Assembly (NCBI RefSeq): GCF_026672545.1
Contig: NZ_JAPPRJ010000001.1
Coordinates: forward strand, 372,001-436,000
DNA from: Rhizobium sp. SL86
Lineage (GTDB): Bacteria; Pseudomonadota; Alphaproteobacteria; Rhizobiales; Rhizobiaceae
Length of the DNA: 64,000 bases
Reading direction: 5' to 3'
The notes beneath the pieces were generated by a model. The model saw only the letters and a program-made list of their open reading frames with translations. It was not told the DNA's origin and ran no database searches. Made by a program: the position numbers and the translations under genes. Of this stretch, positions 7,997 to 15,799 are shown one piece after another (the stretch's first letter is position 1; every line of letters begins with the position of its first letter).

Positions 7997-8647
7997 ATGA
8001 GTGTGCATCAGGGACAGGATACGCGGCGGGACAAGGCGCAGGCGACAAACGATGGCGGCAACGGCTCGACCGAGGCGCTGTCCGGGCTGTTATCGACGAT
8101 CGACGATCTCGGTGATCGCCAGAGCCAGGTCAGTGTGCATGATATTCGCGAAGCGATCGGCGAACGCTCCTTCGGCCCCTTCCTGCTGGTGCCGGCGGTG
8201 ATCGAAATGAGCCCGATCGGCGGCATTCCCGGCCTGCCGACGGCGCTTGCGGTGATCATCAGCCTGTTTGCCGTGCAGATCCTGATTGGCCGCAAACATC
8301 TGTGGCTGCCGCAATTCGTCGAGAAACGCCAGATCGACGGCAAGACGCTGAAAAGCGCGATGGACAAGATGATGCCGGTGGCACGTTTCATCGACCGTTT
8401 CCTGAAACCGCGGCTGACCTGGCTCACCAAGGCGCCCTGGGTGCAGGTGGCAGCGGCGCTCACCATCCTTCTCTGCTGCAGCGTGCCACCGCTTGAACTC
8501 ATTCCCTTTGCCAGCACCGCGCCGATGGCAGCGATCGCGCTGTTCGGCCTGTCGCTGATGGCCCGCGACGGCTTGCTGACGGTGATCGCCGGGCTGGTGT
8601 CGCTGAGTGCGGTTTATCTCGTCTATACGGTGGTGGCGGGAGGATAA
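7997..8647 (+). CDS. exoD: ExoD family exopolysaccharide-synthesis membrane protein
   Basis: A 216-residue protein matching the ExoD family: a hydrophilic N-terminal 30 residues, then SGLLSTIDDLGDRQSQVSVHDI, a GERSFGPFLLVPAVIEMSPIGGIPGLP block, a LIGRKHLWLP segment and two or three C-terminal hydrophobic helices (VQVAAALTILLCCSVPPLELIPF, in part, and GLVSLSAVYLVYTVVAGG). ExoD was first described in Rhizobium meliloti, where mutants are affected in exopolysaccharide and alkali tolerance; its biochemical role remains undefined. It lies 18 bases behind the phospholipase D gene. Its last 25 bases overlap the 3' end of the convergent LysR gene. Confidence 0.86.
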   Translation: MSVHQGQDTRRDKAQATNDGGNGSTEALSGLLSTIDDLGDRQSQVSVHDIREAIGERSFGPFLLVPAVIEMSPIGGIPGLPTALAVIISLFAVQILIGRKHLWLPQFVEKRQIDGKTLKSAMDKMMPVARFIDRFLKPRLTWLTKAPWVQVAAALTILLCCSVPPLELIPFASTAPMAAIALFGLSLMARDGLLTVIAGLVSLSAVYLVYTVVAGG

Positions 8648-9576
8648 GATTTCCCCTCGCGATCCACCCGGCCCCGCTCGGCAAGAAAATCCAGAAGTGC
8701 GCGGACGCGGGACGGGAGCGGTCCGCCCTGCCCGACATAGACGGCGTAAAACGGCTCGCGGTCATGTGGGTTCATGTCCTCCAGCAGGGGAACAAGGCGA
8801 CCGGCGGCAAGATCCGACGCCAGCGCAAATTCCCCCATACGCACGATGCCGACGCCGGCCAACGCCAGCTGGCGCATGCCCTCCCCATCATTCACCTGCA
8901 CCGCACCCGACGGCACGACCGACAAAACCTCGCCGCCCTGACGAAACGGCCATTCGCGGATGCTGCGGCTATAGGAAAACGAAATCAGATTATGGCGCGA
9001 CAGATCCTGCGGTGTATGCGGCGTGCCGCAGCGTTGCAGATAGGCGGGGCTTGCCGCCACCACCATGCGGGTTTCGCCGAGCGTGCGGGCGATCAGGCTG
9101 GAGCTTTTCAGTGGGCCGGCGCGCACGGCGACATCCGTATGATCGGCCAGGAGATCGATCACCTGGTCGGTCTGGGCGATATCGAGTGTCACGCCCGGAT
9201 AAAGCGCCAGAAACTCCGGCAAAAGCGGGTTCAGCACATGGGTGCAATAGACGGAACTGGTGTTCAAGCGGATACGCCCGACCGCCTTGACCGCGGCACC
9301 CGCCGCCCGTTCCGCATCCTCGATGCTGGCGAGAATTGCGGTGGCGCGCTCGAAGAAATCACGGCCCTCCGGTGTCAGGCGAAGCGTGCGGGTCGAGCGG
9401 CTGACAAGGCGCGCATCGAGCCGCTTTTCCAGCCGCGTCACCAGCTTGCTGACGGCGGACGGCGTCATCGAGAGCCTTCGGGCCGCCGCGGAAAAACCGC
9501 CGGTCTCCACCACCGCAACGAACACTTCCATCTCCCCGGAGCGGTTGATGTCGGAGCGCGCCATCTGTTCCTTCAT
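8623..9576 (-). CDS. LysR family transcriptional regulator
   Basis: A 317-residue LysR protein: winged HTH at the N-terminus (EMEVFVAVVETGGFSAAARRL, in part, then SAVSKLVTRLEKRL) and a periplasmic-binding-protein-like effector domain (GRIRLNTSSVYCTHVLNPLLPEFL, in part; DVAVRAGPLKSSSL; GVGIVRMGEF). It belongs to the CrgA/AaeR-like branch that often controls a divergent efflux gene. Here an MFS transporter starts 90 bases away on the other strand, so control of that gene is likely. Alternative starts exist at MARSDIN four codons in. The 3' end overlaps exoD by 25 bases. Confidence 0.9.
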   Translation of the reverse strand: MKEQMARSDINRSGEMEVFVAVVETGGFSAAARRLSMTPSAVSKLVTRLEKRLDARLVSRSTRTLRLTPEGRDFFERATAILASIEDAERAAGAAVKAVGRIRLNTSSVYCTHVLNPLLPEFLALYPGVTLDIAQTDQVIDLLADHTDVAVRAGPLKSSSLIARTLGETRMVVAASPAYLQRCGTPHTPQDLSRHNLISFSYSRSIREWPFRQGGEVLSVVPSGAVQVNDGEGMRQLALAGVGIVRMGEFALASDLAAGRLVPLLEDMNPHDREPFYAVYVGQGGPLPSRVRALLDFLAERGRVDREGKSYPPATTV

Positions 9577-9666
9577 GTCACAAGTGATGTTCTTTCTGGC
9601 AGTCTAGTTCACAAGGTGCGGCAGGTCTATCTCCCGGTCACCCTTTTCCATCTGCGGAGTGATGCC
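9577..9666. promoter_or_regulatory. LysR/MFS divergent promoter region with TCACAAG direct repeats
   Basis: The 90-base divergent region holds two copies of TCACAAG, at 9578-9584 and 9609-9615, exactly 31 bases apart (about three helical turns). This could be a LysR recognition pair, although the canonical T-N11-A palindrome was not assigned with confidence. GGAG at 9655-9658 is the ribosome site of the MFS gene. Confidence 0.4.
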
Positions 9667-10863
9667 ATGCCTCTTGCTCTTTATGCCCTGACGATCGCGG
9701 CCTATGCGATCGGCACCACCGAATTCGTCATTGTCGGCCTTTTGCCGACGGTGGCAAACGATCTTGCCATCTCGCTGCCGCTGGCCGGGCTGATCGTCTC
9801 CATCTATGCGCTCGGCGTCACTTTCGGCGCCCCGGTGCTGACGGCGCTCACCGGCAGGCTGCAGCGCAAACCGCTGCTGCTCGGCCTGATGGCGCTTTTT
9901 ATCCTCGGCAACATGACCGCGGCGCTTGCCCCGAGTTATGGCATTCTGCTCATCGGCCGCGTGCTCTCCGCCTTTGCGCACGGGGTATTCTTTTCCGTCG
10001 GCGCAACGATTGCCGCCGATCTGGTGCCGGAAAACCGGCGCGCCTCGGCGATTGCGCTGATGTTCATGGGGCTGACGGTCGCCATCGTCACCGGCGTTCC
10101 GCTCGGCACGCTGATCGGCCAGACGTTTGGCTGGCGCGCGACCTTCCTCGCGGTCTCCGGCCTCGGCGTCATCGCCTTCCTTTCGATCCTGGCACTGCTG
10201 CCCTCCAGGCTTTCGAAGGCGGAACCCGCCGGGCTGATGGAACAGCTGCGGGTGCTGTCGAGCGGCCGGCTGCTGCTGGTCTTTGCCATGACCGCCTTCG
10301 GTTATGGCGGCACCTTCGTGACCTTTACCTATCTTGCCCCGATGCTACAGCAGATCACCGGCTTTTCCGAAGGCAGCGTCAGCCTGGTGCTGGTGCTCTA
10401 CGGACTTGCAATCGCCGTCGGCAATCTTCTCGGCGGGCGCGTCGCGGACCGCGATCCGGTGAAGGCACTGACCGTTCTTTTTCTGCTGCAGGCGCTGGTT
10501 CTGGCACTGTTTGCCTTCACCGCCCCTTACCCGGTCGCTGCCCTCGTGACGCTGGCAGCCCTCGGTTTCCTGTCCTTTGCCAATGTGCCGGGTCTGCAGC
10601 TTTACGTGGTGCAACTGGCGAAACAGGTGCGTCCGGGCGCGGTGGACGTGGCTTCGGCGCTCAACATTGCGGCGTTTAATCTCGGCATTGCCGGCGGTGC
10701 CTTTATCGGCGGGCTGGTGGTGGATACGCCGCTCGGACTGGGCTCCACGCCGCTCTTCGGCGCCGCGCTTGTGGCCGCAGCACTGGGCCTGACGATCTTC
10801 AGCGGATTTCTCGACCGGCGCAGCATCGAAGAAGCCTCGAACGCCTGCGAAAGCCGTGCTTGA
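9667..10863 (+). CDS. MFS transporter, DHA1 type (AraJ/YdhP-like drug or sugar efflux)
   Basis: A 398-residue, 12-span major facilitator with the DHA1 signatures: ALTIAAYAIGTTEFVIVGLLP in the first span (in part), the loop 2-3 motif with LTGRLQRKPLL, the GRVLSAFAHGVFFSVGATIAADLVP stretch (in part) and motif C-like VAIVTGVPLGTLIGQ in span five. This pattern matches the AraJ/YdhP/SotB group of proton-driven efflux proteins for sugars or drugs. The ATG at 9667 follows GGAG; an upstream continuation of the frame covers the LysR gene antisense and was rejected. Divergent from the LysR gene that probably controls it. A terminator follows. Confidence 0.88.
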   Translation: MPLALYALTIAAYAIGTTEFVIVGLLPTVANDLAISLPLAGLIVSIYALGVTFGAPVLTALTGRLQRKPLLLGLMALFILGNMTAALAPSYGILLIGRVLSAFAHGVFFSVGATIAADLVPENRRASAIALMFMGLTVAIVTGVPLGTLIGQTFGWRATFLAVSGLGVIAFLSILALLPSRLSKAEPAGLMEQLRVLSSGRLLLVFAMTAFGYGGTFVTFTYLAPMLQQITGFSEGSVSLVLVLYGLAIAVGNLLGGRVADRDPVKALTVLFLLQALVLALFAFTAPYPVAALVTLAALGFLSFANVPGLQLYVVQLAKQVRPGAVDVASALNIAAFNLGIAGGAFIGGLVVDTPLGLGSTPLFGAALVAAALGLTIFSGFLDRRSIEEASNACESRA

Positions 10864-10875
10864 ACTGAACCTTCC

Positions 10876-10903
10876 GGGACCCATGTAGAACGGGTCCCCT
10901 TTT
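10876..10903 (+). terminator. Rho-independent terminator after the MFS gene
   Basis: GGGACCC (10876-10882) pairs with GGGTCCC (10892-10898) around a 9-base loop and is followed by CTTTT, 12 bases beyond the MFS stop codon. Confidence 0.7.
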
Positions 10904-10976
10904 GACGGGCGGCCACGCGCCGCCCGCTATCCCATCCGACCGATCCAACCCGAAAAGACCAATCCAAGGAGAAACC

Positions 10977-11804
10977 ATGCATAACGTCAACGCCAATGGC
11001 GCCAACATTCCGGCCCTCGGTTTCGGCACCTTCCGCATGCCGGGAGAGGATGTGCTGCGTGTTCTGCCGAAGGCGATCGAACTTGGCTTCCGCCACATCG
11101 ACACCGCGCAGATCTATGGCAACGAAGCAGAGGTCGGCGAGGCGATTGCCCGCTCGGGCGTGGCCCGCGGCGAGATTTTCCTCACCACCAAGGTCTGGGT
11201 CGACAAGTTTGCAAACGATGCATTCCTCGCATCGGTGGACGAGAGCCTGAAGAAGCTGAAGACGGATTATGTCGACCTGCTTCTGCTGCACTGGCCGCAA
11301 AGCGACGTGCCGCTTGCCGAACGCATGGGCAGCCTGAACGCAGTGAAAGCCGCCGGCAAGGTGCGCCATATCGGCATTTCCAACTTCAACATTCAGATGA
11401 TGCGAGAGGCAGCAGAGCTTTCCGAGGCAAAGATTGCCACCAACCAGGTGGAATATCATCCTTATCTCGACCAGTCGAAACTGCTTGATGCCGCCCGCGC
11501 GCTCGGCATTTCGCTGACCGCCTATTACCTGATGGCGGACGGCAAGGTGCCGAACGATCCGGTTCTGAAGGATATCGGCGCCAAACACGGCAAGACGGCC
11601 GCCCAGGTGGTGCTGCGCTGGGCCGTGAGCCAGGAGGGCGTGATCGCGCTCTCAAAAACCGCGACCGAAAGCCGCCTCAAGGAAAACTTCGACATCTTCG
11701 ATTTCGAGCTTTCGGCAGACGAGATGCAGGCGATCCACGCGCTGGCAAAACCGGATGGCCGCATCGTCGATCCGGCGCATCTGCGCCCGCCGCACTGGGA
11801 TTGA
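10977..11804 (+). CDS. Aldo/keto reductase (2,5-diketo-gluconate reductase-like)
   Basis: A 275-residue (alpha/beta)8-barrel NADPH oxidoreductase. The catalytic tetrad is visible: Asp in FRHIDTAQIYGNE, Tyr in IYGNE, Lys in LTTKVW and His in LLLLHWP. Also present are GISNFNIQMM, NQVEYHPYLDQ and a C-terminal cofactor segment (IALSKTATESRLKEN) in place of the usual 'IPKS' reading, a small deviation at the NADPH 2'-phosphate site. Start ATG 10977 with AAGGAG. The family reduces aldehydes and ketones, often under carbonyl stress. It stands alone between a terminator and a palindromic repeat. Confidence 0.9.
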   Translation: MHNVNANGANIPALGFGTFRMPGEDVLRVLPKAIELGFRHIDTAQIYGNEAEVGEAIARSGVARGEIFLTTKVWVDKFANDAFLASVDESLKKLKTDYVDLLLLHWPQSDVPLAERMGSLNAVKAAGKVRHIGISNFNIQMMREAAELSEAKIATNQVEYHPYLDQSKLLDAARALGISLTAYYLMADGKVPNDPVLKDIGAKHGKTAAQVVLRWAVSQEGVIALSKTATESRLKENFDIFDFELSADEMQAIHALAKPDGRIVDPAHLRPPHWD

Positions 11805-11831
11805 GCGGCAGGGTTGGAGTTTAGATGATTG

Positions 11832-11900
11832 CCCCTCATCCGGCTGCCGCCACCTTCTCCCCGTTTTGACGGGGAGAAGGGGAAACCCGCAGGGCCCCCT
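11832..11900. repeat. RIME-like palindromic repeat acting as terminator
   Basis: A perfect 11-bp inverted repeat, CCTTCTCCCCG (11853-11863) and CGGGGAGAAGG (11870-11880) around TTTTGA, is embedded in CCCCTCATCCGGCTGCCG to the left and GGGGCCCCCTGCCCC-type sequence to the right. It sits between convergent genes and shares its core with the other repeats in this window. Confidence 0.7.
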
Positions 11901-11939
11901 GCCCCACATCGAGACTACGCTTCAGCGTCAAGTGCTCTT

Positions 11940-12527
11940 TCAATGCTTCAGCATATAGACCGCGTAGACCCCGATGAGGGCGGCGGCGGCCAGCGCCGAA
12001 ATCAGCTTCAGGCGCTTTTCGATGAAATGGCGCATGTCTTCGCCAAAGGTATTTATGAGCCAGGCGAGCGCGAAGAAACGCGCGCCGCGGGCGACGATGG
12101 CCGAGACGATGAAGAGGCCGAGATTGAAATTCGCGACACCGGAGAGGATGGTCACCACCTTGATCGGCGGCAGATGCGCAAGACCGGAGGTGACGAGCAA
12201 AAGCAGCATCGTCTTCCAGTCGACCGCGGAGGCGAGGCTCTCGAAAGTATCAAGCTTGCCGTAAAAGGTCAGCACCGGTTTGGCGATCGCCTCGAAGGCG
12301 TAATGGCCGATCGTCCAACCCATAAAGCCGCCGAGGACCGAGGCGATCGTCGCAATCGTCGCGTAGAGATAGGCGCGCTTCGGCCGGGCGAGCACCATGG
12401 GGATGAACAACACATCCGCCGGCACCAGGAAGAAGGAGCTTTCCACGAAGGCAATGACGGCGAGCCACCAGGCGGCGGCCTTGCGGGCGGCAAGCGCCAG
12501 GGTCCAGGTGTAGAGTTTGCGCAGCAT
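11940..12527 (-). CDS. YqaA/DedA-like inner-membrane protein (SNARE-associated/VTT domain)
   Basis: A 195-residue membrane protein. Features: an amphipathic N-terminal segment, span AAAWWLAVIAFVESSFFLVP with the family 'F-x-E-S-S-F' acidic motif, VLFIPMVLARPKRAYLYATIATIASVLGG (in part) with G-G-x-x-G-Y/W-type helix, and a C-terminal region with ARFFALAWLINTFGE. It belongs to the YqaA branch of the DedA/VTT superfamily, which in other branches flips phospholipids or undecaprenyl phosphate; activity for YqaA proteins is not established. The ATG at 12525-12527 follows GGAG. Convergent with the aldo/keto reductase. Confidence 0.85.
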   Translation of the reverse strand: MLRKLYTWTLALAARKAAAWWLAVIAFVESSFFLVPADVLFIPMVLARPKRAYLYATIATIASVLGGFMGWTIGHYAFEAIAKPVLTFYGKLDTFESLASAVDWKTMLLLLVTSGLAHLPPIKVVTILSGVANFNLGLFIVSAIVARGARFFALAWLINTFGEDMRHFIEKRLKLISALAAAALIGVYAVYMLKH

Positions 12528-12750
12528 GGACGGCTCCGGAAAGGCGGGCGGAGAATGACCCCGGGGGCGGGATGGATCGACAGGTGCCGGCCGGTTACCG
12601 CGAAAGTGCGGCGCTGACAAGGCTCGGTACAAGGCCGGTTGGAGGGCTTACGGCAGAGCTCAGAAACGAGATGAGATCACGACGCGGCCAAGGCTCTCCA
12701 GGGGTCTGGCGCAGAGCCGGCGGCGTGCTGGCACCGTTGCGCCGCGTGCG

Positions 12751-13239
12751 TCAGCGTCGCTCGGCCACCATCCGGTCGCCCGCTTCGGTCAAATTCTGCT
12801 GCAGGGATTTGAGCCGGTCGCGCAAGGCCACCACCTCGTCCAGGCCGCAGCCGGTTGCTTGCGCAATGGCCGGCATGATCGCGGCGGCGTCGCCCTGCAG
12901 CGCCCTGCCCTTCTCCGTCAGCGTGATGTTGACCTGGCGTTCGTCCTGCCTGTCGCGTGTGCGGGAGACGAGGCCCGCCTGTTCGAGACGCTTCAGGAGC
13001 GGCGAGAGCGTGCCGGAATCGAGCCCCAGCGCCTCACCCAGCCCCTTGACCGGCTGGCCATCCTTTTCCCACAGGCTGATCATGACCAGATATTGCGGAT
13101 AGGTGAGCCCAAGCGGCTCCAGAAGCGGTTTGTAGGCGCGCGAAAACGCATGCGCCGCGCCATAGAGCGCAAAACACAACATCTCGTTCAGACGGATGGT
13201 TTCATCTTCGGTTTTCGTCTCTTTCATCGTCTTTGTCAT
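12751..13239 (-). CDS. ohrR: OhrR, organic-peroxide-sensing MarR-family repressor
   Basis: A 162-residue MarR protein with the OhrR hallmark NEMLCFALYGAAHAF: with the start at 13239 the sensing cysteine is Cys22, the position described for Xanthomonas OhrR. A second cysteine (ATGCGLDEV, near residue 131) is where 2-Cys OhrR proteins have their resolving cysteine. The winged HTH follows (YPQYLVMISLWE, LDSGTLSPLLKRLEQAGLVSR). Oxidation by lipid or organic hydroperoxides should release it from DNA. The ohr gene is divergent, with OhrR-type boxes in between. The start fits AGGACCCC before ATG. Confidence 0.93.
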   Translation of the reverse strand: MTKTMKETKTEDETIRLNEMLCFALYGAAHAFSRAYKPLLEPLGLTYPQYLVMISLWEKDGQPVKGLGEALGLDSGTLSPLLKRLEQAGLVSRTRDRQDERQVNITLTEKGRALQGDAAAIMPAIAQATGCGLDEVVALRDRLKSLQQNLTEAGDRMVAERR

Positions 13240-13323
13240 CACGGGGTCCTGACTTTGGCGGAGACCGCCCTAACTTTTTCCATTGTCGCAGGCTTGACGC
13301 CGGACTGCAATGCGCATAGATAT

Positions 13324-13347
13324 ATTGCACGCAATCAAATTGCGCAA
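13324..13347. promoter_or_regulatory. OhrR operator candidate
   Basis: Between ohrR and ohr lie ATTGC-AC-GCAAT (13324-13335) and TTGCGCAA (13340-13347). Read together, CGCAATCAAATTGCG (13330-13344) matches the known OhrR box TACAATT-A-AATTGTA in its central part, with CG replacing TA at both ends. The position between divergent genes supports joint control of ohrR and ohr. Confidence 0.7.
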
Positions 13348-13416
13348 CATAAATCAATTTCGCGGCCCGACGGGCCGCCCCCGACCGCAAGACGGTTCAA
13401 CCGAAGGAGACGATGC

Positions 13417-13839
13417 ATGGCCATTCTCTACACCACCAAGGCTTCTGCCACCGGCGGCCGCGCAGGCCGCGCCCATTCCGAAAACGGCGTGCTGGACGTC
13501 GTTCTGACTGTTCCGAAGGAACTCGGCGGCGACGGCGCCACCGGCACCAATCCCGAGCAGCTGTTTGCCGCCGGTTATTCCGCCTGCTTCCTCGGCGCGC
13601 TGAAGAATGTTGCCGGCAAGGCGAAGGTGAAGATCCCGGAAGACGCCAAGGTCACCGCAACCGTCGGCATCGGCCCGCGTGAAGACGGCACCGGTTTCGG
13701 CATCGAGGTTTCGCTCGTCGTCGACATTCCGGGCCTCGACCGCGCCACCGCGGAAGACCTGGTCGCCAAGGCCCACATCGTGTGCCCCTACAGCCACGCC
13801 ATGCGCACCTCCACGGAAGTGCCGGTTTCGGTCGCCTGA
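13417..13839 (+). CDS. ohr: Organic hydroperoxide resistance protein Ohr
   Basis: A 140-residue thiol peroxidase of the Ohr/OsmC family that reduces lipid and organic hydroperoxides with lipoylated partners. Both catalytic cysteines are there: Cys57 in GYSACFLG and Cys123 in HIVCPYSHA, and the conserved Arg/Glu environment ([13 protein letters not shown]) is intact. Length and motifs are those of Ohr, not OsmC. The start ATG 13417 is preceded by GAAGGAG. Expression should rise on OhrR oxidation. Confidence 0.95.
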   Translation: MAILYTTKASATGGRAGRAHSENGVLDVVLTVPKELGGDGATGTNPEQLFAAGYSACFLGALKNVAGKAKVKIPEDAKVTATVGIGPREDGTGFGIEVSLVVDIPGLDRATAEDLVAKAHIVCPYSHAMRTSTEVPVSVA

Positions 13840-13973
13840 GGGCATCCGGAATATGACTGTCGGGAAGGGTCGCGCAGGCGGCCCTTTCTTGCATTTGCGA
13901 CCTTCGACCAGCGGCGGCAAATCGCCAACAGGCCAGAAGAACCGGGCACCCGACGGGCTTCGACTGAAGGGCC

Positions 13974-14420
13974 CTACCGGATCATCGAGAGATCCGCCCT
14001 GAGGCGGTTCGGGCCGCCTTCGCCGAGCAGCGCGTCCACCGCGGCGTGGGTCTCGGTCCAGATCGGCAGGGCGCGGGTCAAAAGCATGCGGCCCTCCTGC
14101 GTCAGCGTCAGCAGGCGGCTTCGGGCATCCTTTGGATCGGGCACCACCTCCAGGAGGCCGCGCCGCTGCAGGGGTTTCAGCGCCGCTGTCAGCGTCGTGC
14201 GGTCCATGTCGAGGAGGGCCGCGACCGAGCCCATCGGCGCCGGCTGCGGGCGGTTCAGGGACATCAGCAGGGAAAACTGGCCGTTCGTCAGCCCGAGCGG
14301 CTTCAGCGCCTGGTCAAACTTTCGGGCAAGCGCCCGGGCGGCGCGCTGCACGTGAAGGCAGAGACAGGTGTCGCGCACATGAATGGTGGTTGAAAAGGGA
14401 ATCAGATTTTCGTTTGACAT
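13974..14420 (-). CDS. MarR family regulator with N-terminal cysteine pair
   Basis: A 148-residue MarR protein (FDQALKPLGLTNGQFSLLMSL; VAALLDMDRTTLTAALKPLQRRGL; DPKDARSRLLTLTQEG). Two cysteines close to the N-terminus in VRDTCLCLHVQRAARAL lie where redox-active MarR proteins often carry their sensing thiol, so oxidant or electrophile sensing is a reasonable inference. The gene is divergent from a DUF899-DUF1579-VOC operon, and a perfect palindrome GTTGATATCAAC lies 12 bases upstream of its start codon, so it likely represses itself and that operon. The signal and true target chemistry are unknown. Confidence 0.88.
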   Translation of the reverse strand: MSNENLIPFSTTIHVRDTCLCLHVQRAARALARKFDQALKPLGLTNGQFSLLMSLNRPQPAPMGSVAALLDMDRTTLTAALKPLQRRGLLEVVPDPKDARSRLLTLTQEGRMLLTRALPIWTETHAAVDALLGEGGPNRLRADLSMIR

Positions 14421-14431
14421 GACTTATATAG

Positions 14432-14443
14432 GTTGATATCAAC
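14432..14443. promoter_or_regulatory. Palindromic operator GTTGATATCAAC
   Basis: A perfect 12-base palindrome lies between the MarR gene and the DUF899 gene, in an AT-rich context (CTTATATAG to its left) that looks like an overlapping promoter. It is 12 bases from the marR start and 40 from the DUF899 start, ideal for a repressor of both. Confidence 0.65.
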
Positions 14444-14482
14444 GTTTCTGTCAAGAGGAACGAGGACATCTGGGAGGATGTG

Positions 14483-15226
14483 ATGACGCATGATGCGACG
14501 AACCATGCGGTGGTTTCCCGCGAGGAATGGCTTGCTGCCCGCGAGGCGCTTCTTCTGCGTGAAAAAGAGATGACGCGGCTGCGCGACGCGATCAACCGCG
14601 AAAGGCTCGCCCTTCCCTGGGTGAAGGTGGAGGAGGATTACCGCTTCCAGACGCCCGATGGGGAACAGTCGCTGTCCGATCTGTTCGACGGGCGCAGCCA
14701 GCTGATCGTCTACCATTTCATGTTCGGGCCAGACTGGGAGGCCGGCTGTTCCGGCTGCTCCTTCCTTGCCGATCATCTGGACGGGACGCTGCCGCATCTC
14801 AACCATCACGACGTGACGCTCGTCTGCGTGTCGCGCGCCCCGCTCGACAAAATTGCCGCCTACAAACGCCGCATGGGCTGGCGGTTCCCCTGGGTGTCGT
14901 CCTTCAACAGCCGGTTCAACTTCGATTTCGGCGTCTCGTTCACAAAGGACGAGCTTGCCTCCGGCTCCGTCTTTTACAATTTCCGCGACACGCCCACCGC
15001 CCAGGCGCATGACGAGCTGCCCGGCCAATCCGCCTTCTTCAAGGACGAGACCGGACAGATCTTCCACACCTATTCCTCTTACGCCCGCGGCGGCGAGGAG
15101 ATGCTGGCGACCATGATGATCCTCGACATTGCGCCCAAGGGCCGCAACGAGGATTCGACGATGAACTTCGTCAAACGTCACGACGAATACGAGGACCAGC
15201 CGAAGGTGGCGAGCTGCTGCCACTAA
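14483..15226 (+). CDS. DUF899 family thioredoxin-like protein
   Basis: A 247-residue protein of the DUF899 family, which has an AhpC/thioredoxin-like fold. Seen here: LREKEMTRLRDAINRERLALPWV near the N-terminus (in part), YHFMFGPDWEAGCSGCSFLADH with a CSGC pair in the place of the thioredoxin active site, a VSRAPLDKI block, RRMGWRFPWVSS and VFHTYSSYARGGE-type C-terminal motif. CxxC suggests thiol redox chemistry, but activity is not established for the family. Start ATG 14483 follows GGGAGGA. First gene of a probable operon with DUF1579 and VOC genes (gaps 31 and 68 bases), facing a MarR regulator. Confidence 0.86.
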   Translation: MTHDATNHAVVSREEWLAAREALLLREKEMTRLRDAINRERLALPWVKVEEDYRFQTPDGEQSLSDLFDGRSQLIVYHFMFGPDWEAGCSGCSFLADHLDGTLPHLNHHDVTLVCVSRAPLDKIAAYKRRMGWRFPWVSSFNSRFNFDFGVSFTKDELASGSVFYNFRDTPTAQAHDELPGQSAFFKDETGQIFHTYSSYARGGEEMLATMMILDIAPKGRNEDSTMNFVKRHDEYEDQPKVASCCH

Positions 15227-15257
15227 ACCCTGACAAACGTTACCGGGAGGAGAGATC

Positions 15258-15731
15258 ATGGACATGACCATGCCGCAGCCGCGTGCCGAGCACGCCTTTC
15301 TGCAAAAACTCGTCGGTCGCTGGCAGGTCTCCGCCGAAGAGATGACCGATGGCGAGGACTGGATCGAGGAGGTGCGCTCACTGAACGGCATCTGGTTCCT
15401 GGCGGAAGGCCGCGGCAAGATGCCGGGCGGCGTGCCGGCGACCACGCTTCTGACGCTTGGCCATGACAGCCGCACGGGCCGGTATGTCGGCAGCTGGATC
15501 GGCACGATGATGGAGCATATGTGGGTTTATGACGGCGAAGTGTCGGAGGACGGCTCGACGCTCAGCCTCTTCACGACAGGCCCGAGTTTTGCCGATCCCG
15601 CCGTCACACAGGCGTTTCGCGAGCAGATTATCTTCACCGGCACCGACACCCGCATCTTCACCTCCAGCGCGCAGCAGCCGGATGGTGGCTGGCAGACGTT
15701 TATGCGCGCCGACTACAGGCGTTTGGCCTGA
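15258..15731 (+). CDS. DUF1579 family protein
   Basis: A 157-residue protein with the DUF1579 (lipocalin-like) pattern: LQKLVGRWQVSAEEM near the N-terminus, GIWFLAEGRG, LTLGHDSRTGRYVGSWIGTMMEHMW (in part) and a C-terminal FMRADYRR. Members are small beta-barrel proteins seen beside VOC and DUF899 genes; function is not known, ligand binding is likely. The ATG 15258 follows GGGAGGAG. It is the second gene of the operon behind DUF899. Confidence 0.86.
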   Translation: MDMTMPQPRAEHAFLQKLVGRWQVSAEEMTDGEDWIEEVRSLNGIWFLAEGRGKMPGGVPATTLLTLGHDSRTGRYVGSWIGTMMEHMWVYDGEVSEDGSTLSLFTTGPSFADPAVTQAFREQIIFTGTDTRIFTSSAQQPDGGWQTFMRADYRRLA

Positions 15732-15799
15732 ATCCCCTGCCCCTCGATGCGCGTCCATGGCCGGGCATCACCAGAGATTGACCCACGAAAGGATCGCCC

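Noticed and set aside
8001..8030. Peptide MCIRDR in an alternate frame, known from sequencing-adapter contamination
   Set aside because: The DNA here (TGTGCATCAGGGACAGG) differs from the transposase adapter sequence and lies in the coding start of the ExoD gene in another frame, so the peptide match is chance.
14402..15505. Long minus-strand frame antisense to DUF899
   Set aside because: No motif; typical shadow of GC-rich third codon positions.
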